Positions 16,041 to 24,416 of a stretch of DNA of 64,000 nt are shown one piece after another. This stretch comes from Actinomadura formosensis NBRC 14204. GTDB lineage: Bacteria; Actinomycetota; Actinomycetes; Streptosporangiales; Streptosporangiaceae. A program made the position numbers and the translations under genes. The stretch lies in NCBI RefSeq assembly GCF_001552155.1, contig NZ_BCQQ01000014.1, positions 1-64,000 on the forward strand, read 5' to 3'. The notes under the pieces are model-generated. The model was not told the DNA's origin and ran no database searches. It saw only the letters and a program-made list of their open reading frames with translations. How positions within the stretch are numbered: position 1 is the stretch's first letter; each line of letters starts with the position of its first letter.

Positions 16041-16973
16041 ATGACGAGTTGGGTGGCGATCGACTTCGAGACGGCGAACGCCCTGCGGGGAAGCCCGTGC
16101 TCGGTGGGACTGGCCAAGGTGAAGGAAGGACGGATCGTCGAGGAGTGGTCATCGCTCATCAAGCCCCCGGACGGACACGACCACTTCGACGCCTACAACG
16201 TCGGCATCCACGGCATCACGGCGGACCGCGTCAGGGACGCCCCCGGCTGGCCGGAGACGCTGGAGCGCATCGTCCAGTTCACCGGCGACACCCCCTTCGT
16301 GGCGCACAACGCGGCCTTCGACATCGGAGTTCTCGCCGACGCGTGCCGGGCGAGCGGCCTGCCCGTTCCGGACCTCCGGTTCGCCTGCACGCTCGTGGTC
16401 GCAAGACGGGCCTGGACCGGCCTGCTCGCGTACAAGCTCCCGGTGCTCGCCGACGCCCTGGGCATCGAACTGCCGCGCCACCACGACGCCGGTGACGACG
16501 CGCGGGCGGCGGCCCAGGTGATGCTCGCCGCGCTGAAACGGCAGGGAACGGCCGCCCTGGACGACCTCCTCGCCGTCCACGGGATCCGGATGGGCTCCTA
16601 CCGCGGCGGTGCCCGCCAGGGGTGCAAGTACTGGGGAGCCACCCGCCGCGAGCCGTCTCCGGACGCCGATCCCGACGCCGACCCGGACAACCCGTTCTAC
16701 GGGCTCACCATCTGCTTCACCGGATCACTGCCCGACATGACGAAGGCGGTGGCCGCCAAACGGATCGCGGCCCTCGGAGCCTGGACGTCCGACAACGTCA
16801 CCAGGTCCGTCGACCTGCTGGTGGTCGGCGGCATCAAACCCCACCAGCTCGCACCCAGGGCGACGAAGACCGGGAAGCTCGCCAAGGCGGAACGCCTCCG
16901 CGACTCCGGTCACGACATCACGGTCATCGACGACGAAGAGTTCTACGAGCTCCTCGCGGTGGCCGAGAACTGA
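16041..16973 (+). CDS. DnaQ-like DEDDh 3'-5' exonuclease with C-terminal BRCT domain, 310 aa
   Basis: Exonuclease domain in residues 1-175: ExoI motif AIDFET (Asp8, Glu10), ExoII HNAAFDIG (Asp94), ExoIII with His148 and Asp152, the full DEDDh set. After a linker rich in Asp/Pro (about 200-216) comes a BRCT domain (about 219-305) with the typical start ...YGLTICFTGSL and a VTRSVDLLVVG core. The arrangement is that of actinobacterial pol III epsilon-like proteins used in repair. AGGAGCGACGG directly precedes the ATG. It diverges from the methylase group and may be an accessory nuclease of the island or an ordinary repair gene; the sequence cannot separate the two. Confidence 0.9.
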   Translation: MTSWVAIDFETANALRGSPCSVGLAKVKEGRIVEEWSSLIKPPDGHDHFDAYNVGIHGITADRVRDAPGWPETLERIVQFTGDTPFVAHNAAFDIGVLADACRASGLPVPDLRFACTLVVARRAWTGLLAYKLPVLADALGIELPRHHDAGDDARAAAQVMLAALKRQGTAALDDLLAVHGIRMGSYRGGARQGCKYWGATRREPSPDADPDADPDNPFYGLTICFTGSLPDMTKAVAAKRIAALGAWTSDNVTRSVDLLVVGGIKPHQLAPRATKTGKLAKAERLRDSGHDITVIDDEEFYELLAVAEN

Positions 16974-16982
16974 TCAGCCCAT

Positions 16983-17004
16983 GCGGAGGTCCGCCGACCT
17001 CCGC
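16983..17004 (+). terminator. Hairpin downstream of the exonuclease gene
   Basis: GCGGAGGT (16983-16990) pairs perfectly with ACCTCCGC (16997-17004) over a six-base loop, ten bases after the stop. Only a short pyrimidine run follows, so termination strength is uncertain. Confidence 0.6.
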
Positions 17005-17132
17005 TTCCCTCCGAAACGCGCCCCCGCCCGCTCGGCCGGCCCAGCACCGGCGGGCGGCGGCGCCCCTCCCCCCGCGAACCCCCATCCGGCGGCGCGCCAT
17101 GCGGAACGCGCCCGGACACACAGGAGCACCCC

Positions 17133-17609
17133 ATGCGCAAGATCATCATCGGCCTCTGCGCCGTCGCCGTCCTCACCGCCGGCTGCAACATCGAGCAGGA
17201 CCCGGTCGCCGTCCAGTCGTCCGACCCCGGCAAGCCCGCGGGCAAGAGCGGCGGCGCGGCCAAGGGCAAGACCTTCCCGATCAAGCTCACCGCCAAGCGG
17301 GCGCACGCCAGCAAGAGCGTCCTGAGCGACGGCGACGCCCTGTCCTGCGTCAAGGTCACCGTCACCAACCAGACCAAGAAGCAGCTCGAGGTCAACCCCC
17401 TCTACTTCTCGATCACCGACACCAAGAACACCAAGCACGACAGCAGCACCGCCCTCGGCGAGTACGAGGGGCAGATCGACACCACGCAGCTCGCCCCGGG
17501 CGAGAAGGCCACCGGCCTCGTGTGCGCGAAGGGCGACTTCCGGCCCAAGGTCGTCTCGATGACCAACCCCCTGTTCGACGAGGCGGCCCGCGCCCAGGTC
17601 GCCCCCTGA
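17133..17609 (+). CDS. Small secreted lipoprotein, DUF4352-like, 158 aa
   Basis: N-terminal lipoprotein signal: basic MRK, hydrophobic stretch, lipobox LTAGC with Cys19. A Gly/Lys/Ser linker leads to a single all-beta domain of about 110 residues with an internal pair of cysteines (SCVKVTVTNQT; LVCAKGDF), the usual layout of DUF4352/MPT63-like immunoglobulin folds on actinomycete surfaces. AGGAG seven bases upstream supports this ATG. It follows the exonuclease in the same direction, but a hairpin separates them. Ligand or role unknown. Confidence 0.8.
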   Translation: MRKIIIGLCAVAVLTAGCNIEQDPVAVQSSDPGKPAGKSGGAAKGKTFPIKLTAKRAHASKSVLSDGDALSCVKVTVTNQTKKQLEVNPLYFSITDTKNTKHDSSTALGEYEGQIDTTQLAPGEKATGLVCAKGDFRPKVVSMTNPLFDEAARAQVAP

Positions 17610-17642
17610 ACGGGCCGTCAACGGCGCCTCGCAGCGTCGATC

Positions 17643-17668
17643 GGGGACGGGACGCGGAGCCCGTCCCC
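17643..17668 (+). terminator. GC-rich hairpin after the lipoprotein gene
   Basis: GGGGACGGG (17643-17651) and CCCGTCCCC (17660-17668) form a nine-base-pair stem with an eight-base loop, 34 bases after the lipoprotein stop. There is no U tract, as is common for actinomycete terminators. Confidence 0.6.
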
Positions 17669-17811
17669 GCCGATGATCAGATTTCGTGTGCGCGCAAACC
17701 GCCGATGAGGATCGACAGCGGCTCAGATCTCCTTCCCGGGCAGGTAGACGATCCTCTGCGGATGGAACGGCAGCGTCTCCGCCCGCGTGGGGGACGCGGG
17801 GCGCGTACCGA

Positions 17812-17945
17812 GTTCTGATGAGGTTCTTGATCCAGATCATCGAGGCCCGAAGGCAGAGGCAGGCGAGGCAGTCGGCAGGGGTCTCGTTGTAGCGAGTGGC
17901 GATGCCTTGCCGGGCTGTCCACCTTCGGCCCTTCTTCCGCATGGC
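17812..17945 (-). pseudogene. IS5-type transposase C-terminal remnant
   Basis: On the minus strand the frame reads ...RQGIATRYNETPADCLACL and then CLRASMIWIKNLI. This is the last 40 residues of IS5-group transposases (typically GIATRYDK.. followed by a hydrophobic tail ending in W/L). The DDE catalytic core is absent and no terminal inverted repeats were found, so it is a fossil, lying between two intact genes. Confidence 0.72.
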
Positions 17946-18025
17946 GGCCATCTGGTGAGAGATCCCGCTCGGCTGCTTGAGTTGGACACTCATTTGGAAC
18001 GTGACGCCCAAAAGGAGTTCGAGGC

Positions 18026-18757
18026 ATGACAACAGACGCACCTGACGGACCGGTTCCGGCGGCGGCCGTACGTGGGCAGCGAGTCCTCGACCTCCTGGAC
18101 AGGGCAATCGAAATTCAGAGCCCACTGGTGCTCAAGAACATCGCCCGGGCCCGCCAGCGGAACCCGGAGGCCGCACCAGCGCAGGTGATCCGCAATCTGG
18201 AGCGGATGTACGTCAGCGCCTTGACCGGGTCGGGTGCTGCAGTTGGAGGAACCGCAGCCGCGCCCGGCGTCGGCACGGGAGTCGCGCTGGCACTGACGGC
18301 AGGCGAGACTTTCACATCTCTTGAGTTGAGCGTCCTCTTCGCGCTCTCGATCGCCGAGGTCCACGGAGTCCCCATCGACGAGATCGAGCGCCGCCGGACG
18401 ATCGTGATGGGAATCATGCTCGGCGGATCCGGCTCCAAGACCATCGGCAAGATCGCCGAGCGTACGGGGCAACACTGGGGACGTCAGGTTGTCGCCAAAG
18501 TGCCAGTCGAGACATTGCGTCAGATCAACAAGATCCTGGGAAAGAACTTCATCACGAAGTACGGGACCAAGCAGGGAATCGTCGTTCTCGGTCGAGTGGC
18601 ACCGTTCGGTATCGGCGCTGTGATCGGTGGTGGCGCCAACGCTGCCATGGCCACTCTGACCGTGCGAGCCGGTCGCCGCGCATTCGGCCCACCCCCGACG
18701 TCGTGGCCAGGGTCGACGCCCAGCACACCGCGAACGTCCGAGAACTCGCATAACTGA
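18026..18757 (+). CDS. EcsC-like protein of unknown function, 243 aa
   Basis: Residues 60-115 form a Gly/Ala-rich hydrophobic stretch (TGSGAAVGGTAAAPGVGTGV, then LSVLFALSIAEVHGV), and a second hydrophobic glycine-rich segment is at about 195-220. The layout resembles EcsC/DUF697-type proteins that associate with membranes through glycine zippers. AAGGAG eight bases upstream of the ATG is a good ribosome binding site. The last 20 residues (PTSWPGSTPSTPRTS) are low-complexity. The gene is bracketed by two transposase remnants, so it may have been mobilised. No biochemical role can be assigned. Confidence 0.65.
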   Translation: MTTDAPDGPVPAAAVRGQRVLDLLDRAIEIQSPLVLKNIARARQRNPEAAPAQVIRNLERMYVSALTGSGAAVGGTAAAPGVGTGVALALTAGETFTSLELSVLFALSIAEVHGVPIDEIERRRTIVMGIMLGGSGSKTIGKIAERTGQHWGRQVVAKVPVETLRQINKILGKNFITKYGTKQGIVVLGRVAPFGIGAVIGGGANAAMATLTVRAGRRAFGPPPTSWPGSTPSTPRTSENSHN

Positions 18758-18763
18758 CCCTCG

Positions 18764-18990
18764 ATGCAGGGTGTTCACGACCTGCTGCGCTGCCAGGTAC
18801 GGAAGTGGGCCGGGCGGACCGAGGACCCCGGTGCGGTGTCCATGGACACCCAGACCGTGCGCGCCACGGCCAGTGTCCCGGCCACACGCGGGTTCGCGCC
18901 GCTGCCCGAGCGGTGGATCGCCGAGCAGGTCTACGGCACGCTGATGCGGCACCGGCACCTGGTCCGCGACTACGAACCGAGGCGACCGCT
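18764..18990 (+). pseudogene. Internally deleted IS4/IS5-type transposase remnant
   Basis: The frame joins LLRCQVRKWAGRTEDPGAVS and MDTQTVRATASVPATRG (the DSQSVK catalytic-Asp block of IS5-type transposases) directly to FAPLPERWIAEQVYGTLMRH followed by RHLVRDYE (the C-terminal PRRWVVER..W block with its Glu). About 100 residues between the two blocks are missing without a frameshift. It is a different subgroup and orientation from the remnant at 17.8 kb. It cannot be active. Confidence 0.78.
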
Positions 18991-19108
18991 AACAAAACTC
19001 CCTCTCACAGCGCTTCCACGTCCTGAGCCCGAAGTGGCCAAGGCCGCGGCCGAGGCGGTGGCCGCCGTGGTGCCGCTGCGACGTGATGGCCACACCAGAC
19101 ACCAAAAA

Positions 19109-19144
19109 CGCCTCCGTCGGGGGTGCTCACCCTCGACGGAGGCG
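19109..19144 (-). terminator. Intrinsic terminator of the tRNA-Ser gene
   Basis: On the minus strand an 11-bp stem (19109-19119 with 19134-19144), extended inside the loop by a GGGTG/CACCC pairing, is followed at once by TTTTT. It lies nine bases past the tRNA 3' end and is the cleanest rho-independent terminator in the window. Confidence 0.88.
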
Positions 19145-19152
19145 CTGGAAAG

Positions 19153-19244
19153 TGGCGGAGGATCGGGGATTTGAACCCCGGATGGGCGTGAACCCAAACC
19201 GCATTAGCAGTGCGGCGCCATAGACCGGACTAGGCGAATCCTCC
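19153..19244 (-). tRNA. tRNA-Ser(GCT)
   Basis: Acceptor stem GGAGGAT/ATCCTCC, discriminator G and an encoded CCA (19153-19155). The anticodon stem CCGCA/TGCGG holds loop CTGCTAA with anticodon GCT at 19206-19208. The long variable arm gives 92 nt, the class II form expected of serine tRNAs. The T arm GGGGTTCAAATCCCC is intact. It sits between transposase fossils and housekeeping genes, a common type of island boundary. Confidence 0.95.
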
Positions 19245-19381
19245 AGTAGCCATCAGGCTCAGCACAGGCTACCGGTTCGGCGAGCCAACCGGCAAAGTCT
19301 GCGCCCAGTGGTTCCGACAGCATAGTCCGAAACGGTTCCGGACGTCCCGCTCCCGGGGCCGCGGGAGCGAGGCGACGGCGG

Positions 19382-19813
19382 TCAGCCCAGGCGGAACCCG
19401 GTGAACCCGCAGGCCTTGGCCAGGTCGTTGCCGTGCTGCTGCATGGCCGCGGTGTTGGGCCGTCCGATGGAGGAGGTGTCGCCGGAGCTCAGCTTCCGCA
19501 GCATCTCGGCCGTCTCGTCGAGGTCGCCGGCGAACGCGGTCGCGGCGGTCTCGACGTCCCCGCCGGCGTTCTGGCCCTCCGACCGCACCTTCGCGGCCGT
19601 GTCCGAGAACTTCTGGGCGGTCGAGGAGGCGCCGCTCGGCGACGTCATCGACATGCCGCCGGTGGAGAAGCTCCGCAGCTCCGTCTCGATGTTCTTGCAG
19701 GCGGTCGTCTTCTTCCCGCCGGCGACGGCGTCGACCACGCCACAGCCCGTGGAGCCGAGCATCAGGGCGCCGATCGCGACGACGCCGGCCAGCTTGGCGG
19801 CGGACATACGCAT
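19382..19813 (-). CDS. Small lipoprotein of unknown function, 143 aa
   Basis: Signal peptide MRMSAAKLAGVVAIGALMLG with lipobox GSTGC, so the mature protein would be lipid-anchored outside the membrane. The remainder is a short helical domain containing a cysteine pair (ACKNIE near the start, KACGF near the end). The ATG chosen is 23 codons inside the longest frame because GAAGGAG lies nine bases upstream and the signal peptide begins there. No family recognised. Confidence 0.72.
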   Translation of the reverse strand: MRMSAAKLAGVVAIGALMLGSTGCGVVDAVAGGKKTTACKNIETELRSFSTGGMSMTSPSGASSTAQKFSDTAAKVRSEGQNAGGDVETAATAFAGDLDETAEMLRKLSSGDTSSIGRPNTAAMQQHGNDLAKACGFTGFRLG

Positions 19814-20645
19814 GGGGGTTTCTCCTTCAGGGGGTTGGACTTCGGATGAGACCGGAATCTTAGACACTCTGGCCTCGATCACACGTTGGGCGTACTTCGA
19901 CCACGGAGGGTTCCGTGGCTCAAGTCACGCTTCGATAACCCCACATCTGCGGGCTGATTTGCGGACAGGTCCATAGAGCCGGTGCACTTGGCCGCGGCGA
20001 GCGCCCGTAGCGCATCTGACCACGGATCATCGCAGTTCCCCCTATGCGCGGCCAGCGAATCCGCAAGGTCGGGACCCGTCAGACCTCCGTGAATCAGACG
20101 CCGTATTTCACGGCTGAAACGGGCTGACTCTCCGGGTTCCGCCGGGCAACCGCGTGGAGCCTGGATGCCACTTCACGCTGACGCCGATGCCCGCACCGCC
20201 TACCTGCGTGCCCGCCGGGACGCGTGGCGCCGCTCCCGACCGGTTCCGGACTGCTACGACACCGAGCCCGCACCCGCGCCAGTGACGCGGGCGGAGGAGA
20301 ACCTCGTCGGTCACTGGCATTTCGGTGCCTCTCGGGCGCGCAACCGGTAGTGCTACCGCGAACACCGGTGTGATGACCCGTGGACCTTGCGTAGGGGCGG
20401 CGTCCGATACGGCTTTGTATGCGCGGCTTCAGGGGCGCGTCCCGGCCAGCGTTGTGTCGCACCCTGCTCCCTCATGAACGCTCTGCGATGTTGTCGCAGC
20501 TGTCGAGGATCGCGCCGACGGGACCCTCGGGCCGATGCGGGGGGACCAAAGCACGGATCAAGCGGGGACGAAAGCCCCCTGATTTTCACAAATGCCCATT
20601 GTATAAACAAGAAGTCATTGGTCAAACGGGAGACGGGAGGACCGA
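19814..20645. other. Long intergenic region without a firm gene
   Basis: Composition here is less GC-rich than in the flanking genes. It contains one weak short ORF (20165-20350), a GGGG/CCCC hairpin ending in TGATTTT near 20557-20585, and an A+T-rich stretch at 20583-20630 with TATAAA (20602-20607) that could be the -10 of the molybdopterin oxidoreductase promoter. No RNA gene or repeat was recognised. Confidence 0.5.
20165..20350 (+). CDS. Doubtful small ORF, 61 aa
   Basis: Starts MPLHADADARTAYLRARRDA, with GGAG five bases before the ATG. Third codon positions are about three-quarters G/C, below the local coding norm of about nine-tenths, so it may be noncoding or a decayed fragment. It has a single CYD motif and no signal peptide or membrane segment. 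No family recognised. Confidence 0.25.
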   Translation: MPLHADADARTAYLRARRDAWRRSRPVPDCYDTEPAPAPVTRAEENLVGHWHFGASRARNR

Positions 20646-22190
20646 GTGATCAACGTCGCCCTGTCCGCGGGCGCCGACTCTGAGCTGGGGTTTCCGGCGT
20701 GGCTGCGCGCGGCCCACTTCATCAACCTGCTCTTCATGGGGCTGCTGATCCGCAGCGGCTTCGAGATCCTCTCCAGCCATCCGCGCCTGTACTGGCGCAA
20801 CGACTGCGGGCCCGGTACGGAATGGATCCGCTTCACCAAAAAGAAGGTCCCGTCCGAGGAGGGCGCCTACTTCGCCCGAGACGACGAGTGCACACTCTCG
20901 CCACTGATCTCCCTGCCCGGCCGCAAGAACATCGGGATCGCGCGGTACTGGCACGGTGTCGTCACCACGCTGTGGATCCTCAACGGACTGATCTATGTCG
21001 TGCTTCTCTTCGGCACCGGCGAGTGGCGGCGCATCGTCCCCACGTCCTGGAGCGTCTTTCCCGACGCCTGGGAGTCCCTGAAGATCTACGCGGGCTTCGG
21101 GGTCCCGTCGCTTGAGCACTTCCAGCCGTACGACGCGCTCCAGCAGCTCATGTACTTCACGGTGGTGTTCATCGCGGCGCCCCTGATGATCGCGACGGGT
21201 CCGGTCATGTCGCCGGCCGTGGTCGGCCGGTTCCCCTGGTACCCCAAGCTGTTCGGCGGACGCCAGGCGGCACGGTCACTGCACTTCCTCGGCATGGCGT
21301 TCTTCGCGGTGTTCACCGTCATGCACGTGACGCTGGTCTTCGTCGTGCACCCCGACCACAACCTCACCCAGATGGTTCTCGGCGAGGCCGACCCCGCCCG
21401 CTTCGCACAGGCGCTGACCATGACCATCATCGGCCTCGTGGGCGTCGTGGTGCTGTGGCTGGCGGCCAGCTACTGGAGCCTGTCGGACCTGCGGCGCAGC
21501 CAGGTGATCTTCGAGAGGCTGACCGAGCCGATCCGGCGGATGACGGTCAACCGCCTCGTGTCCCGCCAGCGCAGTAAGCAGGTGTGGACCGAGAAGGACA
21601 TCTCCCCCTACCACTGGAGCAACGGACGTCACCCCGTGGGAGACGAGTCGCCAGAGTGGGGCCGTCTTCGTGGGAACGACTGGAAGGACTACCGCCTTGA
21701 GATCGGCGGGCTTGTCGACGAACCCGTCTCCTTGAGCCTTGACGACCTGCGGGCGATGCCGCGGCAAACGCAGATCACCATGCACACGTGCATGCAGGGG
21801 TGGACGGGCATCGCCAAGTGGAGCGGGGTGAGGCTCAAGGACGTGCTGGACCTGGTCGAGAAGAAGCCCGGCGCGCGCTACGTCAAGCTCACGTCCTTCG
21901 GGCTGGCCCAGAAGATGCACGGCGGAAAGCCGTTGGAGCCGTACTACACCTGCCTCCCTCCGGAAGTGGTCGAGGAGGATGAGACCATCCTCGCCTTCGA
22001 CATGAACGACAAACCCCTGCCCCTGACGTTCGGCGCCCCGCTGCGTCTGCGGGTCGAGTCCATTCACGGCTACAAGATGATCAAATACATCCGCAGCATC
22101 GAATGGGTCGAGGATTACCGCACCGAGGGTGACGGGCGCGGCGGCACCCGGGAGGACTCCTCGTACCAGTCCTTCAACGCTCGGATCTGA
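20646..22190 (+). CDS. Cytochrome b561-like membrane domain fused to sulfite-oxidase-type molybdopterin domain, 514 aa
   Basis: Residues 1-285 form a membrane module with segments near 25-40, 105-122, 168-186, 212-236 and 255-275 and with histidines in HFINL, YWHGV, LHFLG and MHVTL suited to bind b-type haem. Residues 330-500 are an Oxidoreductase_molyb domain: GLVDEPVSLSLDDLRAMPR, then HTCMQGWTG with the cysteine that ligates Mo, and a typical end KMIKYIRSIEW. The fused form should pass electrons between quinol and the Mo centre, with the Mo domain on the same side as the haem; the substrate is unknown. No signal peptide is seen before the first segment. GGGAGG precedes the GTG start. No Moco biosynthesis genes are nearby. 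Confidence 0.85.
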   Translation: MINVALSAGADSELGFPAWLRAAHFINLLFMGLLIRSGFEILSSHPRLYWRNDCGPGTEWIRFTKKKVPSEEGAYFARDDECTLSPLISLPGRKNIGIARYWHGVVTTLWILNGLIYVVLLFGTGEWRRIVPTSWSVFPDAWESLKIYAGFGVPSLEHFQPYDALQQLMYFTVVFIAAPLMIATGPVMSPAVVGRFPWYPKLFGGRQAARSLHFLGMAFFAVFTVMHVTLVFVVHPDHNLTQMVLGEADPARFAQALTMTIIGLVGVVVLWLAASYWSLSDLRRSQVIFERLTEPIRRMTVNRLVSRQRSKQVWTEKDISPYHWSNGRHPVGDESPEWGRLRGNDWKDYRLEIGGLVDEPVSLSLDDLRAMPRQTQITMHTCMQGWTGIAKWSGVRLKDVLDLVEKKPGARYVKLTSFGLAQKMHGGKPLEPYYTCLPPEVVEEDETILAFDMNDKPLPLTFGAPLRLRVESIHGYKMIKYIRSIEWVEDYRTEGDGRGGTREDSSYQSFNARI

Positions 22191-22552
22191 TCGCGGCGAC
22201 CGCCCTCGGGCGACCCGCGGGGAGCTTGAGGAACATGCCGATCAGCCGGCTTCGCCTGCTCGCCGTCGCCCCCGTGGCCTCGGCCGGCAGGCGTTCGCCT
22301 TCTCGCCTCCCCCAGAAGGTGGGCGGACGGGAGCATCTCACGCACCGGGTATGGTGCCGACGCCATGCCATGAGTCCCTCGCCGGTGACGTCGTCCGCGC
22401 AAGCGGAGCGGCGACCGGCAGGGTGTCACCGGTACGGCCCGGATGCCCTAGACTTGGGCCGTCGCCGCGGCGGGGTTATTGGCTCTACGTCCGTATACGA
22501 GACTGGTAGACTCCTCCCGGCAACGACACCCCTGGTGGAAGCCAGGAAACCG
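22191..22552. other. Intergenic region upstream of tRNA-Arg
   Basis: No coding sequence with a convincing start was found here. The 100 bases before the tRNA include short A+T-rich words (CGTATACGAG, GGTAGACT) that probably hold the tRNA promoter, but no box pair has good spacing. Confidence 0.4.
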
Positions 22553-22625
22553 GCAGCCGTAGCTCAACGGATAGAGCATCTGACTACGGATCAGAAGGTT
22601 GGGGGTTCGAATCCCTCCGGCTGCG
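22553..22625 (+). tRNA. tRNA-Arg(ACG)
   Basis: 73 nt with acceptor GCAGCCG/CGGCTGC. The anticodon stem TCTGA/TCAGA encloses CTACGGA with anticodon ACG (22586-22588), and the T arm has GGTTCGAATCC. The 3' CCA is not encoded, unlike the tRNA-Ser in this window. The ACG anticodon would be read as inosine-CG and decode CGN. Confidence 0.95.
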
Positions 22626-22689
22626 CATCTCTGGCTGTGGCGCTCCTTGATCTTCAAGGGGCGCCATGATCGTTTTGGGGCGACGTGGG

Positions 22690-23583
22690 TCAGTTCGTCC
22701 AGGGGCGTAGCTTTTCGGGGTTGCGGATGGCCCACATGTGCCTGATCCGGTCGTCTGCGATGTCGAAGGCGATCACCGTCACGGTGACGCCGGCTTGTTG
22801 GAGCACCAGGCCGGGTTGGCCGTTGACCGTGCGTTCCAGGATCGTCATGTCGGGTGCCTTGCCGGCGATGTCGATGATGGTGCGGGCGATCTGTTCGCTG
22901 CCTTGGATCGGGTGGAGTTCGGCGCTGACGAGGCCGCCGCCGTCGGCGATCGTCGTGGCGTCGGGGTCGAGGAGCCCGACGAGGGCGGCGATGTCCTTGG
23001 CCTCCCATGCCCGCTTGAAGTCCCGGACGATGTCGGCCTGCCGGGCCGTGGGCGTCGCGGGAGCCCGCGACGTGCGGATGCGGCGGCGGGCCGAGGAGGC
23101 CAGCCGGCGGCAGGCCACCGGTGTGCGGCCGACGATCTCGGCCACTTCGGCGAAGGGGTAGCGGAAGACATCGTGCAGGATGAACGCGACGCGCTCGGCC
23201 GGGGTCATCGATTCGAGCACGATGAGGAAGGCCATGTTGATCGACTCGTCGAGGGTGACCCGGTCGGCCGGGTCGACCACGGTCCACTCCGTGTGTTCGG
23301 GCAGCGGTTCGGGGATCCATTCGCCCACGTAGCGCTCGCGCCGGGCCCGTGCCGAGCCGAGCAGGTCGAGGCAGATGCGGCTGGCGACCGTCGTCAGCCA
23401 GGCGCCGGGGGATTCGATGGCGTCCTGCTGTTGCCGGGGCATGGCGTACCAGCGCACGTAGGTCTCCTGCACGACGTCCTCGGCTTCTGCCAGGGAGCCG
23501 AGCAGGCGGTACGCGAGATTGAGCAGATGGCGCCGCTCGCTCATGATCGCGTTCAGGCCCGGATCGGGACGGCCGGTGGTCAT
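22690..23583 (-). CDS. ECF41-family (SigJ-like) sigma factor with SnoaL-like C-terminal domain, 297 aa
   Basis: Region 2 is in residues 15-85 (HLLNLAYRLLGSLAEAEDVV) and region 4 at about 115-175 (MTPAERVAFILHDVFRYPF, AEIVGRTPVACRRLASSARR). The C-terminal 120 residues form a SnoaL-like domain with DGGGL where ECF41 proteins have DGGGK, and NPEKL near the end matching their NPDKL motif. In this group the extension, not an anti-sigma factor, controls activity. The usual oxidoreductase or carboxymuconolactone-decarboxylase partner is not adjacent; an acetate transporter and an SDR lie upstream. The ATG at 23583 has AAGGGAG ahead; one 12 codons earlier has none. Confidence 0.9.
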   Translation of the reverse strand: MTTGRPDPGLNAIMSERRHLLNLAYRLLGSLAEAEDVVQETYVRWYAMPRQQQDAIESPGAWLTTVASRICLDLLGSARARRERYVGEWIPEPLPEHTEWTVVDPADRVTLDESINMAFLIVLESMTPAERVAFILHDVFRYPFAEVAEIVGRTPVACRRLASSARRRIRTSRAPATPTARQADIVRDFKRAWEAKDIAALVGLLDPDATTIADGGGLVSAELHPIQGSEQIARTIIDIAGKAPDMTILERTVNGQPGLVLQQAGVTVTVIAFDIADDRIRHMWAIRNPEKLRPWTN

Positions 23584-23645
23584 GGTCTCGACGACTCCCT
23601 TGGTCGCGTCTGCCCTCATCAGTCCGACGAGACAGCGCACCGAGG

Positions 23646-23670
23646 TGTGAGGTCGGCGCGTCACCTCACA
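23646..23670. promoter_or_regulatory. 25-bp dyad upstream of the ECF41 gene
   Basis: TGTGAGGT (23646-23653) and ACCTCACA (23663-23670) are perfect eight-base arms around nine bases, starting 63 bp before the sigma-factor ATG. The size suits a dimeric repressor operator. It does not match the ECF41 promoter consensus (TGTCACA...CGTC). Confidence 0.5.
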
Positions 23671-23780
23671 TTCTGAGGGGGCGTGTCGTCGTACTGCCGA
23701 GACGAACACATCGTCCAGGCAACATCCCTCCGGAGGGAAGACGGCGTCCCCGCCGGGACGTGCGGCGGGGGCGTTGGGAG

Positions 23781-24416
23781 TCAGCGGGGTTCGGGCCTGC
23801 CGCCGGGGGTGATCTGCTGGAACAGGGGCTTGCCGACCCCGAGGAGCGTGCGGCCCATCATGCCGTTGATGATGCCGGCGGCGGAGGCGTACCACGCGCA
23901 GATGGCGGTGAGGATGCCGATGTAGCCGCCGACCTTGATCGTGCTCTCGCTGGTGGCGAAGTTCCCGATGAACAGGATGATCTCCGTCGCCTCCAGCGTC
24001 ACGAACACCGCGAGGACGGCCTGGTTGACCTGGGTGGCCCACAGCATCATGTAGGTGTTGAAGATCGCGAAGGCCAGCAGGATCCAGCCGAGGTCGTTGG
24101 CCTCCTGGGTGGGGGTGGCCCCCTTCGCGACCAGGAGGACGTACAGGCCGAGGCCGATCCAGAAGCCGCCGTAGGACGAGAAGGCCGTGGACCAGAACAC
24201 GTTCCGGTTGCGGAACTCCCACATGCCCGCCAGGAGCTGGACGAGGCCGCCGTAGGCGAGGGCGTAGCCGAGCCATGCGTCGGTGCCGTCGGTCCAGGCC
24301 GCGTTCTTGACGGACAGGAGGAACGTGGTCAGGGCCAGGGCCGCCAGGCCCAGGGGGGCCGGGTCGGCGACCGCGGGCGGTGTCTGCGGAGTGGACTCCT
24401 GCTCGACGTGGGTCAT
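23781..24416 (-). CDS. Acetate/succinate transporter, GPR1/FUN34/YaaH (SatP) family, 211 aa
   Basis: Six hydrophobic segments in about 190 residues. The first begins DPAPLGLAALALTTFLLS, the NPAPLGL signature of the family with Asp in place of Asn. WEFRNRNVFWSTAFSSYGGF is the conserved loop between helices 2 and 3. The family moves acetate or succinate with protons across the cytoplasmic membrane. AAGGAGG eight bases before the ATG is close to ideal. It lies upstream of the ECF41 gene on the same strand, about 200 bp apart, so co-control is possible. Confidence 0.9.
   Translation of the reverse strand: MTHVEQESTPQTPPAVADPAPLGLAALALTTFLLSVKNAAWTDGTDAWLGYALAYGGLVQLLAGMWEFRNRNVFWSTAFSSYGGFWIGLGLYVLLVAKGATPTQEANDLGWILLAFAIFNTYMMLWATQVNQAVLAVFVTLEATEIILFIGNFATSESTIKVGGYIGILTAICAWYASAAGIINGMMGRTLLGVGKPLFQQITPGGRPEPR

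Noticed and set aside
16974-18125. 383-codon minus-strand frame covering the lipoprotein gene
   Set aside because: Only the part at 17812-17945 looks like protein (transposase tail); the remainder is antisense to the lipoprotein and intergenic DNA.
22226-22669. 147-codon frame reading through the tRNA-Arg
   Set aside because: It translates the tRNA gene and has no plausible protein features.
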